From: Leeuwenhoekiella nanhaiensis
GTDB lineage: Bacteria > Bacteroidota > Bacteroidia > Flavobacteriales > Flavobacteriaceae
Assembly (NCBI RefSeq): GCF_002744755.1
Contig: NZ_KZ319289.1
Span: 1-64,000, forward strand
Reading direction: 5' to 3'
DNA length: 64,000 nt
Position numbers and translations under genes: made by a program. The notes under the pieces were generated by a model, which was given only the letters and a program-made list of their open reading frames with translations, did not search any database and was not told the origin of the DNA. Of the stretch, positions 8,260-17,330 are shown one piece after another. Position 1 is the first letter of the stretch. Each line of letters opens with the position of its first letter.

Positions 8260-8649
8260 TTAATCAAATTTATTTCCGCGTTTATCAGAATGTTTAAGGT
8301 AGTTTGAAAATTTACTCAATTGATCTATTAAATCCTGAGTTTCCTCATTAAACTTATAAAAGGAATTTTCATCAAGATACCCTCGATCTAAACATCTTAA
8401 TAATTGCGATTTGACTTCGCAACACGAGCCTCTGGCAATACCTAAGAAATGAATAAATTCCTTGTTACCTCCTCTTCCGAATCCTTCAGCAATATTATCC
8501 ATCACCGACCCTGAAGAAGCATTTATTTGATTTCTGAGTTCAAAATCGTGTCTCAATTCTGTGGTTTGAATAATCACCCAAACTTTTTGTGAAACTTCAC
8601 GGGCTTTTTTAAAAACCTCGAGATCTTCAAATGAATTATAATGCGCCAT
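8260..8649 (-). CDS. four-helix bundle protein (23S rRNA intervening-sequence type)
   Basis: Protein of 129 residues of the S23/IVS four-helix bundle family (TIGR02436 type). The diagnostic pattern LRNQINASSGSVMDNIAEGFGR appears in two parts near residues 38-59, followed by EFIHFLGIARGS and later a helix rich in Q and L. Members were first found in open frames inside 23S rRNA intervening sequences and form pentamers; in Bacteroidota they are common as isolated genes. Function is unknown, with RNA or nucleic-acid binding suspected. It is bracketed by a 20-nt inverted repeat. Confidence 0.9.
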   Translation of the reverse strand: MAHYNSFEDLEVFKKAREVSQKVWVIIQTTELRHDFELRNQINASSGSVMDNIAEGFGRGGNKEFIHFLGIARGSCCEVKSQLLRCLDRGYLDENSFYKFNEETQDLIDQLSKFSNYLKHSDKRGNKFD

Positions 8650-8680
8650 TATTCAGTACCTTATCAAAAAGTAAATAATA

Positions 8681-8700
8681 ATAACAATAAAAATAATAAT
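8681..8700. repeat. right arm of inverted repeat around the S23-type gene
   Basis: This is the partner of 8236-8255 (19 of 20 positions complementary). It ends two bases before the stop codon of the short-chain dehydrogenase gene. Confidence 0.5.
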
Positions 8701-8702
8701 AG

Positions 8703-9458
8703 TTACTTCTTATTCACCACCGTACTCGAAGCCTGGTCAACACTCATAACCACGAGATCTGCGATGTTTACGTGATAGGGTCTGGTCACGACAAAATGGA
8801 TGATGTCTGCAACGTCTTCGGCCTGTAAGGGTTTAAAGCCCTGGTACACCTTGCCTGCTTTATCAGCGTCCCCTTTAAAACGCACTTCACTGAATTCGGT
8901 TTCTACCATTCCCGGGTTTACGGCGCCCACACGTATGTTGTAGCCATTCAGGTCGAGTCGCATCCCCTGATTGATGGCATCTACAGCGTGCTTACTTGCG
9001 CAATACACGTTGCCTTTGGGGTAAACCTCTTTCCCGGCGGTTGAACCAATATTGATGATATGGCCGCTGTTTGCCCTGATCATTTTGGGGATGATGGCAT
9101 CGCTCACATAAAGCAAACCTTTTACGTTGATGTCGAGCATGGCATCCCAATCCTCGGTACTTCCGTCCTGAATGGGATCAAGGCCGTGAGCATTACCGGC
9201 GTTATTGATGAGAATGTCTATTTGCTGAAAATCTTCGGGTAAACCGGCTATGGCTTGCTGTACCGCTTCTTTATTGCGTACATCAAAATTAAGAGTATGA
9301 ACCTTAACGTGTCTCCTTAAAGCTGCCTGAAGCGCGTCGAGGCGATCCTGCCTTCTTCCGCAAAGAATGAGGTTAATGCCGTTAGCTGCAAAATGCGTGG
9401 CCGTTGCCTTGCCAATCCCGCTGGTGGCGCCGGTTATAAATGCTGTTTTTCCTTTCAT
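8703..9458 (-). CDS. SDR-family oxidoreductase (YdfG-like)
   Basis: Classical short-chain dehydrogenase/reductase of 251 residues. It has the cofactor motif TGATSGIG (9-16), NNAG near residue 88, an active-site Ser (NIGSTAG), and the catalytic pair in YCASKHA. An Arg after the glycine motif (CGRRQDR) favours NADPH. The sequence resembles the YdfG group, which oxidises serine, allothreonine and other 3-hydroxy acids. The substrate here is not defined. It appears monocistronic. Confidence 0.88.
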   Translation of the reverse strand: MKGKTAFITGATSGIGKATATHFAANGINLILCGRRQDRLDALQAALRRHVKVHTLNFDVRNKEAVQQAIAGLPEDFQQIDILINNAGNAHGLDPIQDGSTEDWDAMLDINVKGLLYVSDAIIPKMIRANSGHIINIGSTAGKEVYPKGNVYCASKHAVDAINQGMRLDLNGYNIRVGAVNPGMVETEFSEVRFKGDADKAGKVYQGFKPLQAEDVADIIHFVVTRPYHVNIADLVVMSVDQASSTVVNKK

Positions 9459-9608
9459 AATTTGATTTTTTTTGGTCGTATGAAAATAAGGTTTTACCTA
9501 CGCGGCATTCCTTAAAGCAATACTAAACTTCGTTAATTGCCGTTAAAGGATTTGATAATGAGCCCGAAGCACATCATCTTTGGGAAATCTAATCTTAATA
9601 ATCAAACA

Positions 9609-10448
9609 ATGAAAACAATATTCAAATTAAGTATGCTCTTTGTAGCATTTATAGCATTTACTTCGTGTAGTGATGATTCTAACTCTTCAGACCGCGGTAC
9701 CGCGGGAATGTCTGTGCGACTGGTAGACGGTCCCGGTGATTACGATCACGTTTATATAGATGTTGAAGCTGTGGTTGTAAAGTACAATGAAGATCTTGAC
9801 GATATAGATGATGCTACAGACGATGATGATTTCGAAAGAGATGAGTATGAACTACTGGTAGATCCGGAAATTTATGACCTTCTTGAGCTAACCGGAGGTA
9901 CTTACGCGTTACTTGCCGACGAAGACATTCCTGCCGGAGCGATTAACCAAATCAGACTTATCTTAGGTTCAGATAATACAGTGGTTGTTGATGGTGAAAC
10001 GTATCCATTGCAAACCCCAAGTGCACAACAATCAGGTTTAAAAGTACAATTCAATCAAACCCTTGAGGCTGGTGTATTTTACACCGTAGTTCTTGACTTT
10101 GATGTTGACAAATCAATCGTAACTCAGGGTAATGGTGGTTACAGTCTTAAACCGGTTATTCGCGCGACTGCGATAGAGGCAACCGGAGCCGTTTCGGGTA
10201 GTGTATTTACAACCGGAGATGTTGTGATTCCAGCAACGGTAAGTACCTTAGTTGGAACAACTGAAGTTACCACTTCTACTAACGCTGATGGAGACTTTGA
10301 ATTAGTAGGTCTGCCTGAAGGAACTTATGATTTAACCGTAAGAGCTGAGATTACGGAAGGTGTTATCACCACCTTTATTGTGGAAGACGTTGTTGTTGAA
10401 AACGGACAAACAACCAGTGTTGGTGCGGTTGTCGTAGTTGAAGAATAA
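9609..10448 (+). CDS. DUF4382-type lipoprotein with carboxypeptidase-regulatory-like domain
   Basis: Predicted lipoprotein of 279 residues from the ATG at 9609; an in-frame upstream start at 9537 would put 24 residues before the signal peptide. The lipobox is FIAFTSC. Residues of about 35-190 match the DUF4382 pattern (GMSVRLVDGPGDYDHVYIDV) common in Bacteroidota and are strongly acidic, with Asp-rich runs. The last 85 residues form a beta-sandwich like CarboxypepD_reg domains (VSGSVFTTG...VGLPEGTYDLTV). It is a surface or periplasmic protein, possibly binding cations or sugars. A terminator follows it. Confidence 0.8.
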   Translation: MKTIFKLSMLFVAFIAFTSCSDDSNSSDRGTAGMSVRLVDGPGDYDHVYIDVEAVVVKYNEDLDDIDDATDDDDFERDEYELLVDPEIYDLLELTGGTYALLADEDIPAGAINQIRLILGSDNTVVVDGETYPLQTPSAQQSGLKVQFNQTLEAGVFYTVVLDFDVDKSIVTQGNGGYSLKPVIRATAIEATGAVSGSVFTTGDVVIPATVSTLVGTTEVTTSTNADGDFELVGLPEGTYDLTVRAEITEGVITTFIVEDVVVENGQTTSVGAVVVVEE

Positions 10449-10469
10449 GTCTTAAATACTGTATATTTG

Positions 10470-10501
10470 AAAAGCAATCTGAGAAGATTGCTTTTTTTTT
10501 T
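10470..10501 (+). terminator. terminator after the DUF4382 lipoprotein
   Basis: An 11-bp perfect stem (10470-10480 with 10485-10495), a 4-nt loop and a long T run. Confidence 0.9.
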
Positions 10502-10656
10502 GCAACACTTTATTTTAAAACCAGTCATTAGAAGCACTGCAGCTAAGTGGTTTCTAATGCGTGCTCTGGCTGGGGTTTTAACGATAGCTTAACGCAATCG
10601 TTTTGAAGAAAAGTTAACCTTTAGAATGTAAAATATACATTAATAGCATATAAATT

Positions 10657-11661
10657 ATGGAAAATACCGGCGCATCTGTTGATATTGGAGCCATCAATGA
10701 AAAGATTGAAAGAGAAAGTGCTTTTGTAAAAATCCTGACGATGGAGATGAATAAGGTCATCGTAGGTCAAAAACATATGGTCGAAAGACTTTTGATAGGC
10801 CTTTTGGGTCGGGGACATATTCTGCTTGAAGGGGTTCCCGGTCTTGCAAAAACGCTGGCGATCAACACGCTTTCACAGGCTGTTCACGGGAGTTTTAGCC
10901 GTATTCAGTTTACGCCCGATTTGCTTCCGGCAGACGTTGTGGGAACACTCATTTACAATATGAAGCTGAATGATTTCAGCATTAAAAAAGGACCCATCTT
11001 TGCCAACTTTGTACTGGCAGATGAGATCAACCGTGCTCCGGCAAAGGTTCAGAGTGCCCTGCTTGAGGCGATGCAGGAAAAGCAGGTGACCATTGGTGAC
11101 GAGACGTTTAAACTGGACGCTCCGTTCCTGGTAATGGCAACTCAAAACCCGGTGGAGCAGGAAGGTACCTATCCACTGCCCGAAGCTCAGGTTGACCGTT
11201 TTATGTTGAAAACCGTTATTGACTATCCCAAACACGCCGAAGAACAACTCATCATTCGCCAAAATCTAAAAGGTGCATATGAGAAGGTGAATCCGGTGGT
11301 TTCTATAGAGCAGATTTTACGTGCTCAGGAAGCGGTGCGTGAGGTTTATATGGACGAAAAGATCGAAAAATATATTTTGGACATCATCTTCGCTACCCGT
11401 TATCCTGAAAACTACAAACTGGCCGATCTAAAACCTCTTATCAGTTTCGGTTCGTCTCCACGGGGTAGTATCAATCTGGCTACAGCAGCAAAATGCTATG
11501 CATTTATCAAAGGCCGCGGCTATGTAATTCCGGAAGATGTACGTGCCATCGTACACGACGTGTTGCGCCACCGTATCGGGATCACCTACGAGGCAGAGGC
11601 CGAAAACGTCACCACCGAAGAAATCATCAACAAGATCGTAAACGAGATCGAAGTACCTTAA
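10657..11661 (+). CDS. MoxR-family AAA+ ATPase of the bat cluster
   Basis: Cytoplasmic AAA+ chaperone-like ATPase of 334 residues. Walker A is GVPGLAKT (59-66), Walker B is LADEINR (119-125), and a sensor region follows (MATQNPVEQEGTYPLPEAQ-D). MoxR ATPases are thought to insert cofactors or help assemble protein complexes together with VWA-domain proteins. It is the first gene of the bat (Bacteroides aerotolerance) operon, followed by DUF58, BatA, BatB, BatC, BatD and BatE. About 150 bp upstream, after the previous terminator, probably contains the operon promoter. Confidence 0.93.
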   Translation: MENTGASVDIGAINEKIERESAFVKILTMEMNKVIVGQKHMVERLLIGLLGRGHILLEGVPGLAKTLAINTLSQAVHGSFSRIQFTPDLLPADVVGTLIYNMKLNDFSIKKGPIFANFVLADEINRAPAKVQSALLEAMQEKQVTIGDETFKLDAPFLVMATQNPVEQEGTYPLPEAQVDRFMLKTVIDYPKHAEEQLIIRQNLKGAYEKVNPVVSIEQILRAQEAVREVYMDEKIEKYILDIIFATRYPENYKLADLKPLISFGSSPRGSINLATAAKCYAFIKGRGYVIPEDVRAIVHDVLRHRIGITYEAEAENVTTEEIINKIVNEIEVP

Positions 11662-11743
11662 ACCAGACCGCAGTCTCAGTTTTCAGTTTATACAGCATAT
11701 CGCGATAAACTGCCTGCTGCTACTGCCTGCTGATTGCTGAATT

Positions 11744-12610
11744 ATGGATACTAAAGAACTTTTAAAAAAAGTACGCAAGATAGAGATCAAGACCAGGCGA
11801 CTGTCTGATCATATTTTTGGAGGGGAATACCATTCTACCTTTAAGGGACGGGGTATGACCTTTAGTGAAGTGCGGCAGTATCAGTTTGGCGATGATGTGC
11901 GTAATATAGACTGGAATGTCACCGCCCGCTACAGCGAGCCCTTTGTAAAGGTTTTTGAAGAGGAGCGCGAACTCACCATGATGCTTATTGCAGATGTGAG
12001 CGGCTCCGAATTTTTCGGTACAGACCAGCAGTTTAAATCGGAAATTGTAACCGAAATCGCAGCGACGCTTGCCTTTTCGGCACTACAAAACAATGATAAA
12101 ATCGGTTTGATTTTGTTCTCAGACGGCATCGAGCTCTACATTCCGCCTAAAAAGGGAAAGTCACACGTATTGCGCATCATTCGCGAACTGCTTGAATTTA
12201 AGCCGAAAAGTAAGCGCACCGATGTGGCTCAGGCGCTTAAGTTTTTATCGAGCGTGATGAAGAAGAAAGCCATTGTTTTTGTGCTTTCAGACTTTATCGC
12301 AGACGATTATAACGATACGATGAAAATTGCCGCCAAGCGTCACGACATTACCGGCATTCGCATTTACGATCGCCGGGAAGAAGAAATCCCTAGTTTGGGT
12401 GTGGTGCAGATGGAAGATGAAGAAACCGGCGAGTTGCTTTTGGTCAATACCACTTCGCGAAAAGTGCGCGACAACTACGCCAAATATTACCGCGACCGCG
12501 TAGGCTATTTTAAAGAAAGCTTTACCCGCAGCGGGGCAGGCGTTATCGATGTGCGTACCGATGAAAGTTATGTAAAAAAATTACTAGGTTATTTTAAAAG
12601 AAGAGGATAG
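11744..12610 (+). CDS. DUF58 domain protein of the bat cluster
   Basis: Cytoplasmic protein of 288 residues with the DUF58 signature GRGMTFSEVRQYQFGDDVR followed by IDWNVTAR (residues about 31-60). It has a VWA-like fold with a MIDAS-like DVSGS at about 84-88. DUF58 proteins accompany MoxR ATPases almost invariably, and probably act as adaptor or substrate. An 80-bp spacer separates it from moxR and only 7 bp from the next gene, consistent with one operon. Confidence 0.9.
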   Translation: MDTKELLKKVRKIEIKTRRLSDHIFGGEYHSTFKGRGMTFSEVRQYQFGDDVRNIDWNVTARYSEPFVKVFEEERELTMMLIADVSGSEFFGTDQQFKSEIVTEIAATLAFSALQNNDKIGLILFSDGIELYIPPKKGKSHVLRIIRELLEFKPKSKRTDVAQALKFLSSVMKKKAIVFVLSDFIADDYNDTMKIAAKRHDITGIRIYDRREEEIPSLGVVQMEDEETGELLLVNTTSRKVRDNYAKYYRDRVGYFKESFTRSGAGVIDVRTDESYVKKLLGYFKRRG

Positions 12611-12617
12611 ATATACG

Positions 12618-14303
12618 ATGAACGATAAGCCTAAAACAACCCTAATTTTTGGCAACCTGAAGACCAGATTTTCCTATTTGGGACTTTTTATATTGCTTGT
12701 TTTAAGCGGAAGTGATTTACAGGCGCAGCAGGTAAAAGCTGCGGTTGACAGCACAGACATTCTCATTGGCGAGCAAATCACCTATACTGTAAATGTAGAG
12801 GCAGACTCTACAGACCTCGTTATGTTTCCCGAAGGTCAAAGCTTTGTTCCGCTCGAGTTAATCGAAACCTACAAAACAGACACCTCATTTGCGGGAGCCA
12901 AAATGAACCTGATCAAACGCTACGGGCTTACCCAGTTTGACAGCGGAAGTTATACTATTCCGCGACAGGTAATCAGCATCAATCAGCAGCCTTTTTATAC
13001 TGATTCGATTCGGGTTGAGGTTAATAATGTTGCTATAGACACCACCAAACAGGGTCTTTATGATATTAAGGAAATAGTAGAGGTAGAACGTGCTACCAGT
13101 AAAATCTGGGAGTATTTGTTGTACTTTTTAATACTTGCTATTGTAATTGGTGTTTTCCTGTTTTTCATCATTAGACGCAATCGCAAAAAAGCGGAAGCCG
13201 AGCGCAAACTGCCTCCTTTTGAGCAGGCAATGGTTTCACTAAAAGCGCTTGATGAGGAATACAAAACTCCGGTTCGCGGACTTTCTGATCAGGAGGTTTC
13301 AAAAGCCTATTATTCCAAACTTACCGATATCGTACGGCATTATCTGGATGAGGAAGTCTATGATCGTTCGATGGAAAGTACCTCGGGCGAACTTATTGAA
13401 CGCCTGCTTGAAGAGAAGCAGAAGGGTAAAATTGACCTGAGCAAAGAGACTATCCTCAAACTTGATCAGATCTTAAAGCGTGCCGATCTTACCAAATTCG
13501 CCCGTACTGCACCCGGTGAAGGCCAGGCACAGGCAGACCGTATTGTGGCTGAAGAAATTGTTAAGGAAACTAAAGAATCAATTCCCGAGCCTACCGAAGA
13601 AGAACTGATGCGCCATGCTGCCTACCGCGAGGCTTTGGCCAAGCGTCGCAAGCGCAAATTGATTCTTACCGGCGTGCTGGGAGTCTTTGCCATTCTGGTA
13701 ATCTCTACAGGAATTTTAATCGCCACCAAAGGCTTTGATTTTGTAAAAGACAACTTCATAGGTCATCCTTCTAAAGATTTACTGGAAGGCGACTGGGTGC
13801 GCAGTGAGTACGGCTATCCACCCATTATCGTAAGCACGCCCCGCGTGTTGGAGCGCACCGTAGTGCCTCTTCCCGATTCCATTGCGATGCAGGTTAATAT
13901 GAATTCATTTGCCTACGGAAGCCTTATTGATCAGTTTTACGTGGTCGTTAACAATGCGCGTTTTAACAGCAAGGAAGAAGCCAATTTGGATGGCGCGGTT
14001 CAGGGAATGATTAGCACTCTTGAAGCCAGCGGCGCTAAGAATCTGATTGTTAAAACCGAAAAATACACCACCCCTGAAGGGACGGAAGGTTTGCGTGTCT
14101 TTGGCTCGGGTGAGTTCCCGCAGACCTTAAATAAGAAAAACTTTGATGCCGGTGAATATGAACTCCTGCTTTTCACAACTCCGGGAGTGCTTCAGCAGGT
14201 GCTGGTAGCCTGGCGTGAAGACGATCAGTATGCCGCTCAGATGGCGCAACGCATCATCAATTCAGTAGAACTTCAAAAAACAGTACCTACTAATGTTAAG
14301 TAA
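12618..14303 (+). CDS. bat-cluster membrane protein (BatD-like N-terminus)
   Basis: Protein of 561 residues with an N-terminal signal segment (about 16-36), an extracytoplasmic beta-rich region resembling the oxygen-tolerance/BatD N-terminus, a transmembrane helix (about 165-187), a charged cytoplasmic helical part and a second helix (about 349-370) with a further C-terminal domain of about 190 residues. It lies between DUF58 and batA; its last 11 bases overlap the batA start. The position is that of a DUF4381-like gene found in flavobacterial bat operons. The C-terminal domain is one I do not recognise. Confidence 0.75.
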   Translation: MNDKPKTTLIFGNLKTRFSYLGLFILLVLSGSDLQAQQVKAAVDSTDILIGEQITYTVNVEADSTDLVMFPEGQSFVPLELIETYKTDTSFAGAKMNLIKRYGLTQFDSGSYTIPRQVISINQQPFYTDSIRVEVNNVAIDTTKQGLYDIKEIVEVERATSKIWEYLLYFLILAIVIGVFLFFIIRRNRKKAEAERKLPPFEQAMVSLKALDEEYKTPVRGLSDQEVSKAYYSKLTDIVRHYLDEEVYDRSMESTSGELIERLLEEKQKGKIDLSKETILKLDQILKRADLTKFARTAPGEGQAQADRIVAEEIVKETKESIPEPTEEELMRHAAYREALAKRRKRKLILTGVLGVFAILVISTGILIATKGFDFVKDNFIGHPSKDLLEGDWVRSEYGYPPIIVSTPRVLERTVVPLPDSIAMQVNMNSFAYGSLIDQFYVVVNNARFNSKEEANLDGAVQGMISTLEASGAKNLIVKTEKYTTPEGTEGLRVFGSGEFPQTLNKKNFDAGEYELLLFTTPGVLQQVLVAWREDDQYAAQMAQRIINSVELQKTVPTNVK

Positions 14304-15297
14304 TTTTGAATTTCAAAATCCTGAATTTTTCTGGCTGCTTTTGGCTTTGCCAATTGCTGCGGTTTGGTATTTCCTGAAACGAAATAAACTCACGGCACAG
14401 GTAAAACTTTCTAGCCTCAAAGGTTTTAAAGCAGGAAGTGGTTTGCTGGCAAAGCTGCGCCCCGTTCTATTTATTTTGCGATTACTCGCTTTAGCCTGTC
14501 TCATAACCGCTCTGGCGCGCCCGCGCAATGTTGATGTATCTACCCGTACAAAAACCACTCGAGGTATAGATATCGTGATTGCGATTGACGTTTCGGCGAG
14601 TATGCTTGCACGTGATTTACGCCCTAACCGGCTTGATGCATTAAAGGATGTGGCTGCAGAATTCATCCGCCAGCGCCCCAACGACCGTATTGGTCTGGTG
14701 GAATATGCGGGCGAAAGCTACACGCGTACACCCATCACCAGCGACAAGGCCATTGTGTTGAGTTCGCTCGAAGATGTACAGTATAACAGCATCATTGAAG
14801 GCGGTACGGCCATCGGGATGGGTCTGGCAACTTCCGTTAACCGATTAAAAGACAGTAAGGCCAAAAGCAAGGTGATCATTTTGATGACCGATGGGGTGAA
14901 TAACGCCGGTTTTATTGAACCTGCCATTGCCAGCGAGCTTGCGCAGGAATACGGTATTAAGGTCTATACCATAGGTCTGGGTACGAATGGAACTGCGCTT
15001 TCGCCTACCAATATGCGTGCTGACGGAAGTTTTATTTACGGCAGAATCCCGGTTGAGATAGATGAAGAGCTGCTTAAAACCATTGCAGATGAGACCGGCG
15101 GACTCTACTTTCGGGCGACTGATAATGAAAAACTGGAGCAGATTTATGCCGAAATCAACAAGCTTGAAAAGACTGATGTGGAAGAATTTAAGTACACCAA
15201 TTATGAAGAAAAGTACCGTCCGCTGGTGATTTTGGCAGGGCTGTTGCTTTTGTTTGAATTGCTATTGCGCTACACGGTTTTCAGGAGTTTTGTTTAG
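14293..15297 (+). CDS. batA: BatA, VWA-domain membrane protein
   Basis: Inner-membrane protein of 334 residues. Two N-terminal transmembrane helices (about 10-26 and 57-75) precede a periplasmic von Willebrand A domain with a complete MIDAS: DVSAS near residues 97-101, the Thr in IEGGTAIG and the Asp in MTDGVNN. A C-terminal helix anchors it (about 310-327). BatA and BatB are required for aerotolerance or envelope-stress survival in some Bacteroidota and spirochaetes. Start overlaps the previous gene by 11 bases. It is paralogous to the next gene. Confidence 0.93.
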   Translation: MLSNFEFQNPEFFWLLLALPIAAVWYFLKRNKLTAQVKLSSLKGFKAGSGLLAKLRPVLFILRLLALACLITALARPRNVDVSTRTKTTRGIDIVIAIDVSASMLARDLRPNRLDALKDVAAEFIRQRPNDRIGLVEYAGESYTRTPITSDKAIVLSSLEDVQYNSIIEGGTAIGMGLATSVNRLKDSKAKSKVIILMTDGVNNAGFIEPAIASELAQEYGIKVYTIGLGTNGTALSPTNMRADGSFIYGRIPVEIDEELLKTIADETGGLYFRATDNEKLEQIYAEINKLEKTDVEEFKYTNYEEKYRPLVILAGLLLLFELLLRYTVFRSFV

Positions 15298-15401
15298 AAG
15301 ATTTTATAAGGGCTGCTGAGTGAAATTCAAATGTTGTAACAAGCTGAATTTGGTATCGAAGCAGATTCAAAAAAATAAATAATAACAATAGATAAGTTTC
15401 T

Positions 15402-16451
15402 ATGTATTTATTGGAAGAAAAAATATGGTTTTGGGCCTTGCTTGCCATTCCGGCGGTGGTACTGCTGTTTCTGGCAGTAAGCCTCTGGAAACGCAACGCG
15501 CAAAAACGCTTTGTGGCTAACCGCGAGTTGCTGGGTGCCCTTACGCCGCAGCGCTCGGTTTTTAAGCCGGTTTTCAAACTGGTTTTGATTTGCCTGGCTA
15601 TTGCCCTGATGGCGGTTGCATTGGTAAATCCCAAGATAGGCACCAAGCTCGAGACGGTAAAACGCGAGGGAGTTGATGTGGTATTTGCTGTTGACGTGTC
15701 TAAAAGTATGGATGCCGAAGATATTGCGCCCAGCCGTATGGAAAAAGCAAAGCAGCTGGTAACCCAAATCATCAACAATCTGGGAAGCGACCGCGTGGGA
15801 ATTATTGCCTATGCCGGTAGCGCGTATCCCCAGTTGCCCATCACCACCGATTACAGCAGTGCAAAAATGTTCCTCAACGCGATGAATACCGATATGCTTT
15901 CGAGTCAGGGAACGGCAATCAAAGACGCTATTGAGTTGGCCAAAACCTATTACGACGATGACGAGCAGACTAACCGGGTTTTGGTAATCATTTCAGACGG
16001 AGAAGATCATGCGGGCAATGCCGCCGGGATTGCAGAATCTGCACAGGAGGAAGGCATTCGCATTTTTACCATAGGCGTAGGTACCGAAGCCGGAGAGCGC
16101 ATTCCAATAAAGCGTAACGGTGTGGTGCAGTCCTACAAAAAAGATCAGGAAGGCGAGACTGTGATTACCAAGTTAAATCCCGAAACCTTGAAGGAAATCG
16201 CCAATGAGGCGAATGGAGAATACATCAATGGCAACAGCACTCAGGAAGTGGTTGACAAGATGAGCACCGCCTTTGGGCAAATGGATAAAAAAGAGTTTGA
16301 GGCCAAGCAATTTGCCGACTTTAAAGACCAGTTTCAGTGGTTTGTAGGCGCGGCATTATTCTTGTTATTTCTGGATGTGTTTCTGCTTGAGCGTAAAACC
16401 GCCTGGGTACGTAAACTCAACTTATTTAACGAAAATAAAAAAGACAAATAG
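15402..16451 (+). CDS. batB: BatB, VWA-domain membrane protein
   Basis: Protein of 349 residues with the same architecture as BatA: two N-terminal helices, a VWA domain with MIDAS residues DVSKS, the Thr of SSQGTAI and the Asp of ISDGEDH, and a C-terminal helix (about 312-330). A longer stretch (about 220-290) follows the VWA core. The 104-bp spacer from batA is the largest within the cluster but contains no terminator. BatB is expected to form a complex with BatA and the TPR proteins. Confidence 0.93.
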   Translation: MYLLEEKIWFWALLAIPAVVLLFLAVSLWKRNAQKRFVANRELLGALTPQRSVFKPVFKLVLICLAIALMAVALVNPKIGTKLETVKREGVDVVFAVDVSKSMDAEDIAPSRMEKAKQLVTQIINNLGSDRVGIIAYAGSAYPQLPITTDYSSAKMFLNAMNTDMLSSQGTAIKDAIELAKTYYDDDEQTNRVLVIISDGEDHAGNAAGIAESAQEEGIRIFTIGVGTEAGERIPIKRNGVVQSYKKDQEGETVITKLNPETLKEIANEANGEYINGNSTQEVVDKMSTAFGQMDKKEFEAKQFADFKDQFQWFVGAALFLLFLDVFLLERKTAWVRKLNLFNENKKDK

Positions 16452-16461
16452 GATTTTGAAG

Positions 16462-17307
16462 ATGAAGAGAGCGATTAAACTAATAGCAATTTTTGCAGTA
16501 TTGATGAGCGGTAGTCTTTTCGCGCAAAGCGAAAAGCCCAACCCTGCAATTCTGGAAGCTCAGGATTTTGTTGCTGAAGGTAATGAGGAGTTTGTGTCTG
16601 AAGAATTTTCTGCTGCCGAAACCTCCTATCGAAAAGCCATCGCTAAAGACCCGGCCAATGTGGCGGCAAAATACAATATGGGTAACAACTACTACCGAAA
16701 CAAAAAGTACGATGAAGGTATGACGCGCTACCTTCAGGCAGCTGAAGTAGCCACTACCAAAGCCGAGAAACATAAAGCCTATCACAACCTGGGCAATGCG
16801 TTCTACCAACAAAAAGATTATAAAAAGGCTGTTGAAGCCTATAAGAATGCCTTGCGCAACGATCCCACAGATGACGAGACCCGTTACAATTTGGCCCTGG
16901 CCAAAAAAGAAGAAGAGAAAAACGGTGGCGGCGGTGACGATAATAAGGATGATGAGAATCAGGACCAAAATCAGGATCAAAAAGATCAGAATGGAGAAGG
17001 CGATGACAAGGAAAGCGATGATGGTAAGCCTAAAGAGGGTGACGGAGACAAAGAGAGCGACAAAGGCGAGGATAAGGAAGAAGATAAAGGAAAACCTAAA
17101 GATGGAGAAGGCGATCAAAAAGATCAGGGAGAAAACGGGGATAAACCTAAAGAGCAGCCTAAGCCTCAGCCCGGTCAGGGACAGCTTTCACCCCAGCAGG
17201 TAAAAAGCTTACTCGAAGCCATGAAGAATGAGGAGAACAAAGTGCAGGAAAAAATTAACGCCGAGAAAGTTAAAGGCGCTAAAGTAAAAACAGATAAAGA
17301 CTGGTAA
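16462..17307 (+). CDS. batC: BatC, TPR protein with charged tail
   Basis: Exported protein of 281 residues from the ATG at 16462 (an upstream in-frame start would overlap batB by 77 bases and hide the signal peptide). The signal peptide ends near LFAQS. TPR repeats cover about 30-150 (AKYNMGNNYYRNKKYDEG, AYHNLGNAFYQQKDYKKA). A low-complexity tail of Asp, Glu, Lys, Gln and Gly spans about 155-240, then a short helical end. It lies 10 bp after batB. The charged tail is probably flexible and cation-binding. Confidence 0.9.
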   Translation: MKRAIKLIAIFAVLMSGSLFAQSEKPNPAILEAQDFVAEGNEEFVSEEFSAAETSYRKAIAKDPANVAAKYNMGNNYYRNKKYDEGMTRYLQAAEVATTKAEKHKAYHNLGNAFYQQKDYKKAVEAYKNALRNDPTDDETRYNLALAKKEEEKNGGGGDDNKDDENQDQNQDQKDQNGEGDDKESDDGKPKEGDGDKESDKGEDKEEDKGKPKDGEGDQKDQGENGDKPKEQPKPQPGQGQLSPQQVKSLLEAMKNEENKVQEKINAEKVKGAKVKTDKDW

Positions 17308-17330
17308 TTACGTTTAAGGTAAAAGCAGCA

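Noticed and set aside
16375-16461. Longer BatC with start inside batB
   Set aside because: It would overlap batB heavily and bury the signal peptide; the ATG at 16462 fits a 10-bp gap and a normal signal.
16480-17118. A 212-residue hydrophobic open frame opposite batC
   Set aside because: It is a by-product of the Lys/Glu/Asp-rich coding sequence of BatC read in reverse and would be almost all Ile, Leu, Val and Phe.
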